Source: Oscheius dolichura (taxonomy: Eukaryota; Nematoda; Chromadorea; Rhabditida; Rhabditidae). Taken from it: a DNA stretch of 64,000 nt. Under the pieces are notes generated by a model. It made no database searches and was not told where the DNA came from. It saw only the letters and a program-made list of their open reading frames with translations. A program made the translations under genes and the position numbers. Location of the stretch: NCBI GenBank assembly GCA_932521035.1, contig OW051495.1:9734001-9798000 (forward strand). The letters run 5' to 3'. Each line of letters begins with the position of its first letter. Position 1 is the stretch's first letter. This document shows, piece after piece, positions 1-11,200 of this stretch.

Positions 1-587
1 ACGATCTTCAGAATAAGGTACAACCTATTCAGTAAAAAGCCCGTCAAAATCTGTGTATAGATCTTGTCCAAATCGAATCGTAGCCCCGGCCTGATTCTAT
101 ATGCTAGATTGTGCTAGATATAGTTCAAAAATCAGAAATTCATTCAGAAGATGGGCCTCCAGATGCATCTTTGGTGCATGTTTCTTACTACTCCAGTAAG
201 GAGTCGTTAATAGCCTGTTCTAAAGAAGAGTTTGCGAAAGCATCAGTTCAAGCCACGGACTTCTATAATTATCCCAGGTACGCTTTACAAGAACAGTAGA
301 GGACATCATTCCACCCATTTCAAGAAAAAGAAAGCGTATCCCATGTCAGATTATCCGCAAACTACGCGTTTTACTTCAATTTCTTTTTGATCTCTTCATC
401 AATTAGCATCATTCAAGGTTTAAAAGAAGGATGCTCGTCGTCATTAAAATTCAATTTAGCATTTTGAGCTGCCATCACAGTTCACAATATATCGCCGTGT
501 TCGAATTAACCAACTCATTTCAGATCTGATCTAATTTCACGAGGTAGATTACAAAACGCTGCGGTTGTGACATAAATTGTCTCGTCG
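1..587. other. Gene-free stretch before the first receptor
   Basis: I see no supported gene here. A 62-codon open frame at 111-299 on the + strand has no splice partners and resembles no family I know. The stretch directly precedes the srsx receptor that starts at 588, so its proximal part probably holds that gene's 5' region. Confidence 0.4.
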
Positions 588-1949
588 ATGGATATTGCCC
601 TCTCAAGAAAGCTCCTCTTCCCCTCAGCAGCTATTCTTCTTATTCTTGGTTTAATTGGAATGTACGGTCACGTCTGTATCATCTGGGCGACGGTCAAATT
701 CAAGTAAATCTTTAGGAAAGCCACAATAACAAGTTCTAGGGATTTCCATCTACCTTGCAGTATCCTTATCGCACTATTGGCTATGGGTGACTTTGGCCAT
801 CAGATCAGTCATATTCCTTACACCATTATGGTCTTCAGCGGGACTACATTTATCAGCCAAAGGTTAGAAAAGTATATGAATTGCAGTTTGGCGTTACATC
901 CCTAGCAATTGCGCAATATTGGGAAAGCTCCCAGTTTCAAGTTTGCCCAGAGGGTGAAGTCTACGGCGTAGACTCTACGCAAATCCATTGGCAAAATCTC
1001 TGAAATAGATCTTGTGGTGGCGAGAGATTCCAATCGAATGAAGACCAAATGATTAATAGATGTTGAGAGATTCCAATCGAATGAAGGCCAAATGATTAAC
1101 TTTTCAGGATTTGTTTTTGGATTCAACTCGTCCCTGCCATATTCTTACTACATTCAGTAGTTACAATAGCTCTTCTCGGAATCGATAGGCTAATATGCGT
1201 TGCTAAACCCATAACGTATGGCCTTCTTTGCATCAGAACATAGGATTTTCTAGATACAGGAACATATCCTTATCCAAGAAGTCCCAACTATACTACCTCC
1301 TTGCGCTAAATATTGTTCCCTTTCTGTATATTGTTTCTCTTGTAACCTTTTCATACCAGGAAATGATGAAAGATCCCAATAAGTTTGTGTTTACAAAACC
1401 TACCGATTATCTGTCATTTTAGAGACACACTCTGTCTAATTGTTGCATTCTTTGCTGGGGATGCTGACCAATATTGGTTCATGACAGCAGCTTTCTTCAC
1501 AACCTCAACAGTATTTGTCTATGTGATACTTTGGATCTTCGTGTGGAGGAAAACTTGTAAGATTTTATAGGCAAACTGCCTCAAATTTCAGCAGCTTTGG
1601 CTTCCGTAAAGAGCACCTTAAAACCGTTGACAATAATCCTCGGTATCAGCTTTTTTGGCTGGTTTATGGGGTCAGCTATGATCATCTACATCTCGGAAAG
1701 AAATGATCTCGACAGTAAGAGGTTGAAAGGCGGGTTGTAAAAGAGGTATAGAGAATCTTCGGGTTGGATTGATATCATACGCCGGAATATCAATCAATCT
1801 CGCCATTTCTGCCAATTATTTTGTCTACAGGTTTTTTGGGTAAGGAGCAATCCTACGTTCCCCAATTAAAGTGGTTTAGAACTGATTATAAGAAAGCTTT
1901 CAAGAAATTATGGAAATCGAAGACCTCATCAATTACATCGACAACCTAA
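588..1949 (+). CDS. Srsx-family serpentine chemoreceptor (copy 1)
   Basis: A seven-helix receptor of the nematode srsx family, expected in the membrane of chemosensory neurons; the ligand is unknown. Model: exons 588-703, 740-862, 1108-1215, 1254-1382, 1423-1556, 1592-1714, 1752-1839, 1880-1949. All phases agree and give 296 aa. Visible family marks are an N-terminal G-x-x-G-x helix 1, ILIALLA in helix 2, CFWIQLVPA in helix 3 followed by GIDRLICVAKPITYR (the DRY-like region), the loop motif GDADQYW, and the ending NYFVYRFFGTDYKKAFKKLW. A 38-nt intron (1216-1253) must be removed; without it the gene looks frameshifted. The intron at 863-1107 is enlarged by a tandem duplication. It is a close tandem paralogue of the gene at 3424-4611, with identical intron positions and the same exon lengths except for the first and last exons. 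Family certain from sequence; function inferred. Confidence 0.85.
1022..1099. repeat. Tandem duplication, 43-bp period
   Basis: Two copies of a 35-bp segment starting at 1022 and 1065 (core GATTCCAATCGAATGAAG) lie inside an intron of the first srsx gene. The paralogue has only 48 nt at this intron position, so this is a local expansion. Confidence 0.8.
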
Positions 1950-2211
1950 GGAAAAAAAGAAGAAGGGAATACACTTTATACAAGTGCAAAACAAAGCTAG
2001 TTTGATAGGAATAATAAAGTAGAAATAGGTTTGCATTCTATTCATCTGAATTTACTCTGAAAGAGGTGGAAAGTTGTCGATGGGTAGTAGCGGAACTCAC
2101 TCAATATCTCCTTGAACAACACTTGTAAATGTAGAAATAACCATTAAAAATAAAATAACTAGACAGATAGAAGAGAGACCAAACATGGCGGTGGAGGCTA
2201 CCTGCGCCATT

Positions 2212-2572
2212 GCAGCTACTGGATGCTGAGATTCAGAAAACAGATAAGACTGCAGAAGATTACGCTTACTTCAAGTTTTTTGAAGGTAAAGGGATGAGCC
2301 TTGTGACTACTGTTGGATGCGATACAACCCGTCGATTAGCTAATAAAATAAACGGCAGGTGAAACCACGGGTAGGAGGAGATTTCCTATCTGACTTTCGA
2401 AGATCCTCGTCGCATCGCTTATCTCACCATCTATGTTCTAGCTTTAAATTCTCTCGGAGAAATATCTCGAAAGCGCTGCAAACAAACACTCTTGCGGCTG
2501 CATGATAACCTGGCTAATGCTCAAAATGGGCAAGGAAATATAGCGCCCAGGCCTGGTCAGCATTCCCTGTAA
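2212..2572 (+). pseudogene. Possible coding relic, unrecognised
   Basis: Two open blocks in one frame (about 2212-2357 and 2375-2572) look protein-like. The first has residues such as AEDYAYFKFFEGKG and the second FEDPRRIAYLTIYVLALN. They are separated by TGA and TAG codons that no normal-sized intron removes. No start or upstream exon was found and I do not recognise the protein. It may be a decayed gene or chance. The rest of 1950-3423 shows nothing else I can support. Confidence 0.22.
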
Positions 2573-3423
2573 GAGGCCAGAGTCTTCCCCAAATTTCCTG
2601 GAACTTCTCAATGGAGAAACGTCATTGTTTCCCAGTCCCCCACTCCAGACAATAAGTCGGGGAGATTAGTGGATGTACACTAGTTCTTCTGACGATAAGC
2701 CCAAATGTTCACCAAAGTCTGGCGGTCTAGAGCTCTAACATAAGGAAATTGTCTATCTCCCTCCTGGTTCTGTGCAAAAAAAGGAAGCCCGCGATCCAAT
2801 TTCCTGGGGCAAGGTAGACTTTCATGCGGTTTGCTCGTTCTCGAACCATTCACAACACATGTACAATTAGCATCATTTGACGGAAGAAAATCAAGGACTT
2901 TTGAGCTTATTAAGACTATTTTGCAGCTTGAACTTTCCTTTTTTTTCGCAGACACCCTCACCAGCTATTTTTTGAGATGTGTTTTGTTGTTTTCAGTCTT
3001 TTGCGCCTAATTGATGAGCGAGTCTGGGTGAAAACCTTCCAAGTAATTGGTGTTCAACCAGTGGAATTTACAAAATTTGAAGCAAACTACTAAAAAAGGA
3101 CAATTTTTGTTTTTGTACCTTTCCTGCAGCTGTTTTCTGCTCAATTAAACAGTTTCGATCCAGAAAACGTCGTTTGCTCGTATGCTTGCTACAGTACAAC
3201 AGATGAATATAAAATAGATTGTTGTTGTGCTTTTGCGAACGTTAGTCAATGATATTCTCCCTTCAAATCAGACTTCCTTGATATTTCAAAACTTTGTTTT
3301 TTTTCAAACTTTGCTCTTTCATTCTCCACTAATTCATAATCAGTCACAGGCTGCAATATATTGTACCCCATGCTGATTTTATTTTACTCGTGAGATTGGA
3401 AACAATCAGGGTGTACACAGCAA

Positions 3424-4611
3424 ATGAACACTTCCGCGGACACAGATGTTTCGAAGAGCCTTCTCTTACCGTCAGCTACAATTCTCCTAATTTTGACTTT
3501 AACTGGACTCTATGGAAATGCGTGCATCATCTGGGCCACCTTCAAATTCAGGTGAGAGTTTGGAAATAGAGGACAAGAGCTGGTCTTTAGGGATTTCCAT
3601 TCACCTTGTGGTATTCTCATCGCACTGTTGGCTGCAGGAGATATAGGGCATCAGTTCAGCCATATACCTTACTCCATTTTGGTATACAGCGGGGTTACGT
3701 TTATTGGTCAGAGGTGGGTCTACTCTTTATTAATAGTTTGCCTATTTTGTCCTTCTTCTAGAGCCTGCTTCTGGATGCAACTCATTCCAGCCGTTTGCAT
3801 GCTCCACTCTGTGGTCATTATTGTTTTCCTCGGGATTGATAGACTAATTTGTGTAGCTAAACCCATAGCGTATGGCTTTTCCTTTTTAATAATGATCAAT
3901 CCTTCAAGATATCGAAAAATATCCTCTTCCAAAAGATTTCAATTCTATTACATCCTTGCTCTAAACTTGGTTCCCATTCTGTACATCACCTTTATGGTCG
4001 CCACTTCCTACACAGGAATGATGAAGGATCCTAATAAGTTAGTTTCACAGAGACAGGCCATACTCCGTTATTTTCAGAGACACCCTCTGCTTAGTTGTGG
4101 CTGTCTTCGCCGGGGATGCTGAACAGTACTGGGCTCTTTCTGCCGCTTTCTTCACCAGCTTTACAGTACTCATTTACGCTCTACTATGGATAGTTGTGTG
4201 GAAAAAGACGCGTAAGTCGCTATCTTACTATAGTACATTATCAAATTTTAGTGGTATTGGCTTCCATAAAGGGCACCCTGAAATCTCTGACAATAATCCT
4301 AGTCATTTCCTTCTTTGGCTGGTTCCTTGGAATATCCATGGTTTTTTACTTTTCCGAGCGGACTGATCTCAATAGTAAGAACAAAACGAATTTGTGTTTT
4401 AGAAGAGTTTTAGAAAATCTCCGGGTTGGTCTGATATCATACGCTGGAATGTTTATCAATCTTGCAATTGCTGCCAACTATTTTGTCTATAGATTATTTG
4501 GGTAAGAAAGAATTCTATGTTCCTCGAATAAGATGTTCCAGCACTGATTACAAGAAGGCGTTCAAGAAGTTGTGGAAACCGAAGACGTCGTTTATTGCAA
4601 CGACAGCGTGA
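3424..4611 (+). CDS. Srsx-family serpentine chemoreceptor (copy 2)
   Basis: Complete srsx-family receptor, 303 aa. Exons 3424-3551, 3591-3713, 3762-3869, 3909-4037, 4078-4211, 4252-4374, 4414-4501, 4533-4611; phases all match. Helix 1 carries GLYGNACIIWATFKFR, helix 2 ILIALLAAGD, helix 3 CFWMQLIPAVC, then GIDRLICVAKPIAYRKI at the cytoplasmic end of helix 3. GDAEQYW lies before helix 5, TLKSLTIILVISFFGW in helix 6, and the tail ends NYFVYRLFGCSSTDYKKAFK, the classic srsx ending. Introns are 34-48 nt. The exon pattern matches the upstream copy, so the pair arose by tandem duplication after the gene structure was fixed. Start chosen at the first ATG giving a short hydrophilic N-terminus before helix 1. 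Confidence 0.9.
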
Positions 4612-4639
4612 AGCACGATCAAAAGAATGAATACTGTTT

Positions 4640-5081
4640 ATTATACGTACCCAGGAGAGAATACAGGGAGGGGTTGGTCGATGACCTGAGATGTTGATGT
4701 CGACTTTCACAATTTTGTTCCAGATCTCATCAAAACCATAATCTAGACGTAAAGGAGCCATTCCTGTTGTACAAGCCGTACAACAGGATTCCAAGACCCC
4801 AAATATCAACCTAAAGCTCTCAGTATACACCAATCGAACCGCTCTTGCCTTTCGGTTATTAAAATGGAGTTCTAGAGGAGCAAAACACAGAGTTCCAAAA
4901 GTCCACGCTTCGAATAAAATCTTCGCTTCAAATATTTGTGGAGATCAGTTTCGGCCTTCTCCATAAAAATTATATGAACATCCTCAGGGACAGTCCCTGA
5001 TATTCCTATAAGGGGCACTGGGTATATAGCATAACCTAAAACGTTATCTGTGGAAAGAAGGGCACTAAATTCGTACCTCAA
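4640..5081 (-). pseudogene. Protein kinase relic lacking its catalytic loop
   Basis: Blocks of a protein kinase domain can be read on the - strand in shifting frames. From about 5081 to 4930 comes the end of the N-lobe and hinge (HIIFMEKAETDLHKYLKR). Then follows an activation segment with an APE-like motif (GTLCFAPLE), then helix F (DIWGLGILLYGLY), then a C-lobe block (DEIWNKIVKVDI) after a frame change. The HRD catalytic loop and DFG that should lie between the hinge and GTLCFAPLE are absent, and no intron restores the frames. I read it as a decayed kinase. It is not obviously a copy of the tandem kinase at 60-63 kb. Confidence 0.6.
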
Positions 5082-5394
5082 TTTATCCCAGATTTGTTTT
5101 TAAAGAAGGTGGGAAGGTTGCGCTCAATATATGTAAACAGTAGCCATCTTATTGAAGTATTGAAGGGATGTATGCTCCTGGAAACGGTGGTATAATTGCA
5201 AAATAAGTAGTAGGAAAAAAGAAGAAGATAAAATCTTGGTAAAGAAAGAGAGAGAAGGAGCGAGGATGGACAGATTTTTAGGAGAGAAGCGGTGGAACGT
5301 TCTAGAGGGATACCGCACAGGGGCCAGTCGAAGGGCAATACCCTATGTACAGATAGACACACTGGTCTCGCCGCGGTCTTATTTTAGACGTTGT

Positions 5395-5600
5395 CTAGCG
5401 TCTTCTGCAGCAGGAGCTGCCGCACTGGCTGTAGCCGGAGTTGCATCCGCATCCTCCGCTGGACTGCTGGACACAGGGGATGACGATCTGTTGAGCCTGT
5501 TGGCAGGTCTGTTGGCAGGTCTGGAAGAGTCCCAATTAGAGGAGGACAGCCTCGGGGAGACTCACACTCTGGCAGACTGGCTGGCAAAAGTCTTTATTTT
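5395..5600 (-). pseudogene. ABU/PQN-like Cys/Gln-rich 3' fragment
   Basis: The last exon (5395-5520) encodes a tail of repeated CQQ units, then IVIPC, GCGCNSGYSQCGSSCCRRR and a stop, matching the end of the full-length gene at 43766-45066 almost residue for residue. A 45-nt intron separates it from a short upstream block (FCQPVCQS, about 5566-5600). The rest of a precursor (signal peptide, long CQ repeat exon) is not found upstream, so this is a 5'-truncated paralogue, or a gene whose 5' end has diverged beyond recognition. Confidence 0.6.
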
Positions 5601-5983
5601 GCAATATTTACAAATGACTTACAGAAATACTGTTCGTTTATTATTCTTTCTTATGTTTTGTGAGACAATTTTAGGAAGAAACACCCGAATCAACGCGTAA
5701 ATATGCTCAACAGATGAAGGAACTTCTTGGAATCAAGTCGCTTTCCATTTAAAATGTTCTTCCATTGTTATCAATCAATTTTATAGGTATTTTAGTATAG
5801 GGTTTGTTGTTTTTTTATGCTGACTTTCAATTTAGATTAAAATATTTCATTTTATAATTTTGTTTGAAGGAATATGGAGGACGAGCCTCACCAAGTTTGT
5901 TATTTTGTTCATTTTCAGTAGATCAACAGTTTGCAAGAATCTTTATTAAGTTTGAGAGATGGATAAAAACAAATCTAAGCAGT
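5601..5983. other. AT-rich spacer, no gene seen
   Basis: Separates two - strand gene fragments. It is AT-rich, with short open frames only and no recognisable repeats. Confidence 0.4.
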
Positions 5984-6972
5984 TCAAAAAGTCTTTTTAA
6001 TCAATCTCTTCCTGGCCTCCTCCTCCGAGATGAAGAAAATTGTAGTGATGGTTCTGATCGGCCGAGAATCCATAATATCTTGATGGGAGGGGTATATCTC
6101 GTCGGAAACACAAACGACCATAACTCGAGTTTTTCCTTGTCCGTCCTTCACTTTAAAGAAGACTTGTATCCTGCCGGCACTGTTGACTCCCTCGCCAAGA
6201 TAATTCTCATATGTGATATTATGATTGAGGAATTGGTAAAGCTGCATTTGGATGTCGGACAATGCTGAAAATTTATTAATGAGACTATTAGATTTTTTAG
6301 CTTCTGTAATTTTGACCAGGAATCCCAGAGAGAAATTAGAGGTTTTGTAAGTTAGGCAGAAGGTCTCTGGCCTTTCCTTGGAACCACAACCAGCCAGTTT
6401 ACAGTATTTTCCTTCTCTTCTTACCTTCTTTTTCCTCATCACTGAGGCTTTGTAATGTTTGATAAAATTCGTTCAGAAGCCAGTAAGCCTTTTCCAAATC
6501 GGGAGCATTGGTAATGGCCAAAAGTTGCCGTTGAAGCGATTGGGGAAGGTTCGCAATATTGCCAAATAGATCAGAAATAACGTCAGCCCATTCGTTGGTG
6601 TGGCGGAGAAGACTGTGCAACAGACCTTGACGAGTATGATTTCTCATAATTGCCCCCTGAAAACTGTCAGTTCTTACAGTAATCTGTGAGCTGTTTACAG
6701 TAAAATTAAACTGCGTCGGCATTTGGACATGTAGCCAGGAGAGAGCCTGAAGTCGTTCTTTGCAGTTTTTCTTGGATGGATCACGTTGATCCCGCTTCAA
6801 TTTGTATATTTCCGCATCTTTAGAAACAGGAATATCCGGATAGGTCCTGGTCATGGAGCCTTGCGGCTTCTGCTGCTCGTATTGGGCACAACGGGCTTGC
6901 TTTTTTTCTTTTGTATTCCAGTCTCCAGCAAGGTCGTGCAAATAGTTGTCGGAAAGTAATCCGTCGCATTTC
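5984..6972 (-). CDS. DUF4781-like protein, C-terminal part (copy A)
   Basis: Two exons on the - strand (6972-6425 and 6264-5984) join in phase into an open C-terminal region. It begins KCDGLLSDNYLHDLAGDW, continues through a TRTYPDIP motif and SFQGAIMRNHTRQGLLHSLL, and ends in a domain with ENYLGEGVNSAGRIQVFF, VCVSDEIYP and a RPIRTITTIFFISEEEA tail. From memory this matches the nematode DUF4781 family; its function is unknown to me. The N-terminal part of the family (present in copy B) is absent upstream of 6972. Only a short possible start near 7041 (MKILLEWIFITF) is seen, followed by an in-frame stop. It is therefore probably 5'-truncated, although the retained exons contain no stops. Confidence 0.6.
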
Positions 6973-7764
6973 CTAAATTCAGAAGAAGTTACTGTATTCT
7001 ATCGAATAAATGTTATAAAGATCCATTCTAACAAGATTTTCATGGCAATTTTAAGGAACCCTGAAGGACCTAAAACAACGAGTAGATTGTAGATTTTCGC
7101 TGGTTTTTTTTTCAAATTGTAACCCACAGATTGAAAATGAAACCGCATTTTTCAAGGTTTCAAATTTTGGTGTTTTCATTTTAGACTTACCTATGAAAAA
7201 TCTTGTCAAGCAGCCTCTCGTCGGCCTCCTCTTCAGAAATGAAAAAGACAGCAGTGATAACTCTGACCGCCTCTTGAAAAAGTTTCTCCGGGCACGGGTA
7301 CAGCTCATCGGAAACACAAATAACCATCACTCGAGGATTTCCTTCACAGTCTTTGATTTTGAAAAAGACTTAAATTCTTCCAGAATCGTTGACTCCCTCA
7401 CCAAGATAATTATTACAATTTGTTTGACTGAAGATGTAGAGATATATCTCCATTTGTATATCAGACAACACTGAAAAATTTGTCATGCCGTGTTTTTTTA
7501 CTGTTTTTACCTTCTTTTATGGCATCAGTCAGGTTTCGAGAAAAGTTGTTCAGTTGCTGACTAGCTGTAAAATTTTCTGGAGCAGCGGCTATTTCTTTTA
7601 GTTCCTTTAGTTTAATTGTCGGTATTTTCCGAAAAAGATCAGAGATATCAGGATCAATTTTAGACCAATCCGCGCTGTGACGAAGAAAACTGTGCAGCAA
7701 ACCTTGACGGGGGCTATTTCTCATTATGACACCCTGAAAAACCAATTCACAGCTGTGATCTTGC

Positions 7765-7875
7765 ACTTTAGGCGGTCAATGAAGTCTATTTTCTAACATT
7801 TGCTCAATTTTTCACATTTTCAAAGTGGGCTATGATGCAAAAAAGTGAAAAAAAGGACCATTAACCGCCTAAAGT
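7765..7875. mobile_element. 111-bp MITE inside the DUF4781-like copy B
   Basis: Terminal inverted repeats of about 17 bp (ACTTTAGGCGGTYAATG) bound a 111-bp element. Flanking TGC trinucleotides (7762-7764 and 7876-7878) form a perfect 3-bp target duplication. No coding capacity. The host reading frame continues exactly if the element and one target copy are ignored, so the insertion is into an exon. Confidence 0.8.
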
Positions 7876-8354
7876 TGCGCTAAAGCCTCGCTTACGTTAT
7901 AATTGATCGGAAATCCTAGAACAATTTCGAGCCAACAGAGCGACTGTAGCTGATCTTTCTTCTTTTTATCCGCCTTCATTTCGTCTATTTCATCCTCGTC
8001 ATAAATGGGAATATAAGGATAGGTTCTGTAGAGGGAGTCCTTCTGCGGCTTTTGCTCTCCATATTTGGTGTATTTATTCCGCTTTCGAGATTCTGTATTG
8101 CAGGAGCCAGTAATTTGCTTGCTATAATTGTCCGAAAGGAGTCCGTCATTGTTCCTAGAAGAAATTAATTCTATGAAATAGGCGGATATATTTCCAATGG
8201 AAAAGACACCCGCCAAAAATTAGTTCCCCCGAGCCTACGACGATAAAAAATGGCCGAATTTTTCAATAATTTCGTTTGAAAAAAAAGGGCTACCGAGGAC
8301 AAAATTCAAAATAACTCAATCGCCATGCCTTATTTTTCCGTGGGAAATGGACTA

Positions 8355-8508
8355 TAGTCCGTTTCTAACGGCCGGTTTTCGCGTTGCAGGACATTTTAGC
8401 TATTTCGTAAAGAAATTTTTGAATTTTTCAAATTTTTACCGGAAATTCGGGCAATTTGTTCACGAAAACGCCAAAAGGTCGCGAGAACCGGCCGTTGGAA
8501 ACAGACTA
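8355..8508. mobile_element. Short TIR element, TAGTCYGTTTC family (copy 1)
   Basis: Ends are inverted copies of about 29 bp (TAGTCCGTTTCTAACGGCCG at the left, its complement at the right). The interior shares the segment GGAAATTCGGGCAATTTG with the element at 14190-14336, which defines a family of non-autonomous elements of about 150 bp. It lies in an intron of the DUF4781-like copy B. Confidence 0.75.
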
Positions 8509-9538
8509 CATTTGCATGATGCACAGCGAAATTTGACCAGAAAACATTTGACCTCGGGTAGTTTCTTCATTTTTTTTCTTCAGAATTTTCGGGGGTTGAT
8601 TAAAAATTTTAGGAAACTCACTTGAGAGCTGGAACGATCTGCTTGTGAGATGATAAAGGAGCTGACTGTCTATTTCTTGCGGGAGCTTCCTCTTCCTCTG
8701 AGGATTCTTCTTCTGAGGATTCGTTCTCAGAGATTTCTTCTTCCGAGGATTCTTCGTCTTCTTCTTCCTGTTTCTGGTTATTTCTGGTTATATTTTCTGG
8801 TACAGTAACAAAAACCGTGACAGTTCTGCTGCAGCTTTCCGATTGACGAGTTCGATTCTGTGATGGTGTTTCACTTTTTGGAAGATTGATTGGTCTTGTC
8901 CCGGCTTCTCCTACGATAGCTTTTCCAATTGCCGTAACTTTTCCCGCCGTCGTTTTTGCTGCTGTTGCCGTTTCCGCAGCAGCAGCTCCGGAAGCGGCCA
9001 ATTTTCCACCAGCATAGCCTCCCAGCCCATCTCCTACAGGTACTGCCACAAGTTCGAAGAAATTTCCAGTATTTGGATTCTTCTCTGCATTGTCAATAGC
9101 TCTATAGATGCCTTGTGGCTTGTCGCTGGCCATGGAATCAACTGTATCAAAGGCTGCTCCAGCAGCAATGCCGGCAGGAATCGCTCCAAGACCTTAATTT
9201 TATGTTCAGGAGGGGAAAATAGGCTTAAAAATCACCTCCAGTAGCTAATCCAGCGGCAGCCCCGCTCCCAACAACGACAGTAGTTCGGGTTGCTGCTTTC
9301 ATTGCACGATCGCCTTTCTCGTCGTCACCAGCGGCATAGTGTACCATGCCTAAAATAGGTTTACATGATGTTTTTAGACTAATAAAGACGGCTGGATCTC
9401 ATTTAAAGCGGCAGTATAATCGTTTTCTGGCAAAAAAAAATGAGGGTAAACAGCCGACAAGGCGTTGCTTGACGGAGCGCATTGAGCTAAATTGAATTTT
9501 TTGCTTTTTTTTCTCTCTCATTTTTGAGATTTGTTTAA

Positions 9539-9830
9539 AGGAACTGTCAGGGACCTAGGAAGCTGACTGTAGATTTTCGCGGGCTTTAAGAAAGCCCGGG
9601 AAATGAGCTTTTCACGCATGCGCAATCCACACGTTCCTTTGGTTTTTTAACGTTTATTTTGATCACGTGGCCTTACTTTTCATCAATAGTAGAAGGCTGA
9701 TCAAGCTATAAAATACGAAGAAATGCGCTAAAACGTTCAAAATTCAAATGCGCGCCAGAGGCAAGGGACGCTTGTGGGGGCAGTCACCACGGGACCACTG
9801 CCCCCGGCGCCGAGGTCCCTGACAGTTCCT
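9539..9830. mobile_element. TTAA-type MITE (copy 1)
   Basis: Perfect 18-bp terminal inverted repeats AGGAACTGTCAGGGACCT, flanked on both sides by TTAA (9535-9538, 9831-9834). The TTAA target duplication is the signature of piggyBac-type transposition. 292 bp, no ORF of note, located in an intron of the DUF4781-like copy B. Same family as 12776-12935 and 26691-26908. Confidence 0.8.
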
Positions 9831-10160
9831 TTAATATTTAAATTAGTTATTCGTAAATTGAGCATAGAATTCTGAACATTTCAAAACCAAATTTCGGGTA
9901 GATGACCTACCTTTAATGTGTCCAACAACTGGAATACCGTCTGCCACATTGCTCATAGCATTCGCGCATTTCTCTTGGGTTCTACTTGCGCCTTTTGTAT
10001 CGCCTACTAGAACCTGCGCAACGGAAACAAGTTGTGAAACACCAGGACATTCTTGAGCAAAGTTCTGTGCTGTCCGTTTAGCGCCGTCAACATCTCCGGT
10101 AACAAGTTGAACAGCAGATTTCAGCTGAGATACTCCCGGAATCCAGTCACATCCAGGCAT

Positions 10161-10937
10161 TCTGTAATCGGTTGATATACTGGATTAAATAGAGGAAAAT
10201 GAAGAAATAGATGAAATGCAATGGATAGAGGAGAATAAATAACGGGGGCTGGTGCCTTATTCCCATAAAAATTCCCAAGAGATCTGAAGGAATACGGTAG
10301 CTTATTTCGAGAGTCTGCTTTTCTATTATTTATGCCAGATCGAAATGACAAGATTGGTTAACGCCGGGGCGAATTTCTCTCCGAACCAACCGGTTATTGC
10401 ACAACTTCGCGGCATATTTCACACAACTTTCAAACACTGGCGTCAATTTTTAGGCTTTTATTAGGGTATTCACTGCTTTGTCTGTCTATGAGGGTTTGGG
10501 AAACTGAAAAAAAGTCAGAAAAGAATAAATTCAGTAAATGAATGCTCTATACAGTTTCATTAAAGCAGATAGCAAGAAATTGAGAGGGAGGCGGGCGTTA
10601 TTGGTCCTCCCTCTCGGTAAATGCACAAAATTTCTGGGGAAAAAATTCAAGAAGAAATGAAAAAGAGTAAAAGAAAAATAAAAAGATAAATTGTACTGCT
10701 ATCGATGGGGGAAGGCAGAAAGGAGAGTCTTCCTGCGCTGCACGCGTCAGTCCCAATAAATTTCTCATCGGTGTGATTTGGTCCTTTTCTCGGGCCAAAA
10801 GTTTGAAAAGATTTGAACTTTTTTCTAATCGTTCAATTTTGTAGGGAGCAACGGGCCCAGGAAATCGCATTTCAACCAGAATGTTCTTTTATAATTCACA
10901 AGTTTGGGAAGTGACTAAGACTACAATTCAAAGCATT
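10161..10937. other. Spacer upstream of DUF4781-like copy B
   Basis: No gene seen. It presumably holds the 5' region of copy B, which starts at 10160 on the - strand. Purine-rich tracts near 10640-10690. Confidence 0.4.
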
Positions 10938-11200
10938 TCAGAACGTCTTTTTGATCAGCCGTCTTCGAGCGTCGCTTTCTGAAATGAAGAAAATGGTTGT
11001 GATTGTTCTGATTGGGCGAGAATCCGGAATATCGTCATGTTCTGGGTAAAGTTGGTCCAGACGGCCATAACTTGATAATTTCCCTGGTTGTCTTTGACTC
11101 TGAAGAAGACTTGAATCCTGCCGGCGTCGTTGACTCCTTGGCCAAGATAATTCGCATAGGTGATGTTGGCGTTTAAAGGGACAGTAACACATGCTCCAAT
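10938..11200 (-). pseudogene. DUF4781-like 3' fragment (copy C)
   Basis: Only the last domain is present: NITYANYLGQGVNDAGRIQV and VMAVW in one frame, then the RPIRTITTIFFISESDARRR tail ending in IKKTF in another. The two parts are out of frame by a small indel near 11045-11060, and no upstream exons of the family are found before 11280. It is a truncated, frameshifted relic of the same family as copies A and B. Confidence 0.65.

Larger units (their letters stand above)
7187..10160 (-). pseudogene. DUF4781-like gene (copy B), disrupted
   Basis: The fullest copy of the family. Exons on the - strand: 10160-9911 (starts MPGCDWIPGVSQLKSAV, with repeated GVSQL...GAKRTA-type units), 9349-9236, 9192-8622 (Gly/Ala-rich, then an acidic Ser/Glu-rich tract), 8154 to about 7876, 7764-7511 and 7470-7187. 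The first four join in phase. Two lesions break the 3' half. A 111-bp inverted-repeat element sits in coding sequence at 7765-7875. In the last exon the conserved GRIQVFF reads GRI-stop-VFF (CAA to TAA, near 7371). It is probably an inactivated gene that retains most of its frame, so decay is recent. Introns also host two other small transposons. Confidence 0.7.

Noticed and set aside
1215-1260. Frameshift in the first srsx gene
   Set aside because: A 38-nt GT-AG intron with the same position as a 39-nt intron in the paralogue restores the frame.
5236-5700. 154-codon + strand frame with Ala/Gly-rich part
   Set aside because: Antisense shadow of the Cys/Gln-rich ABU/PQN-like exon at 5395-5520.
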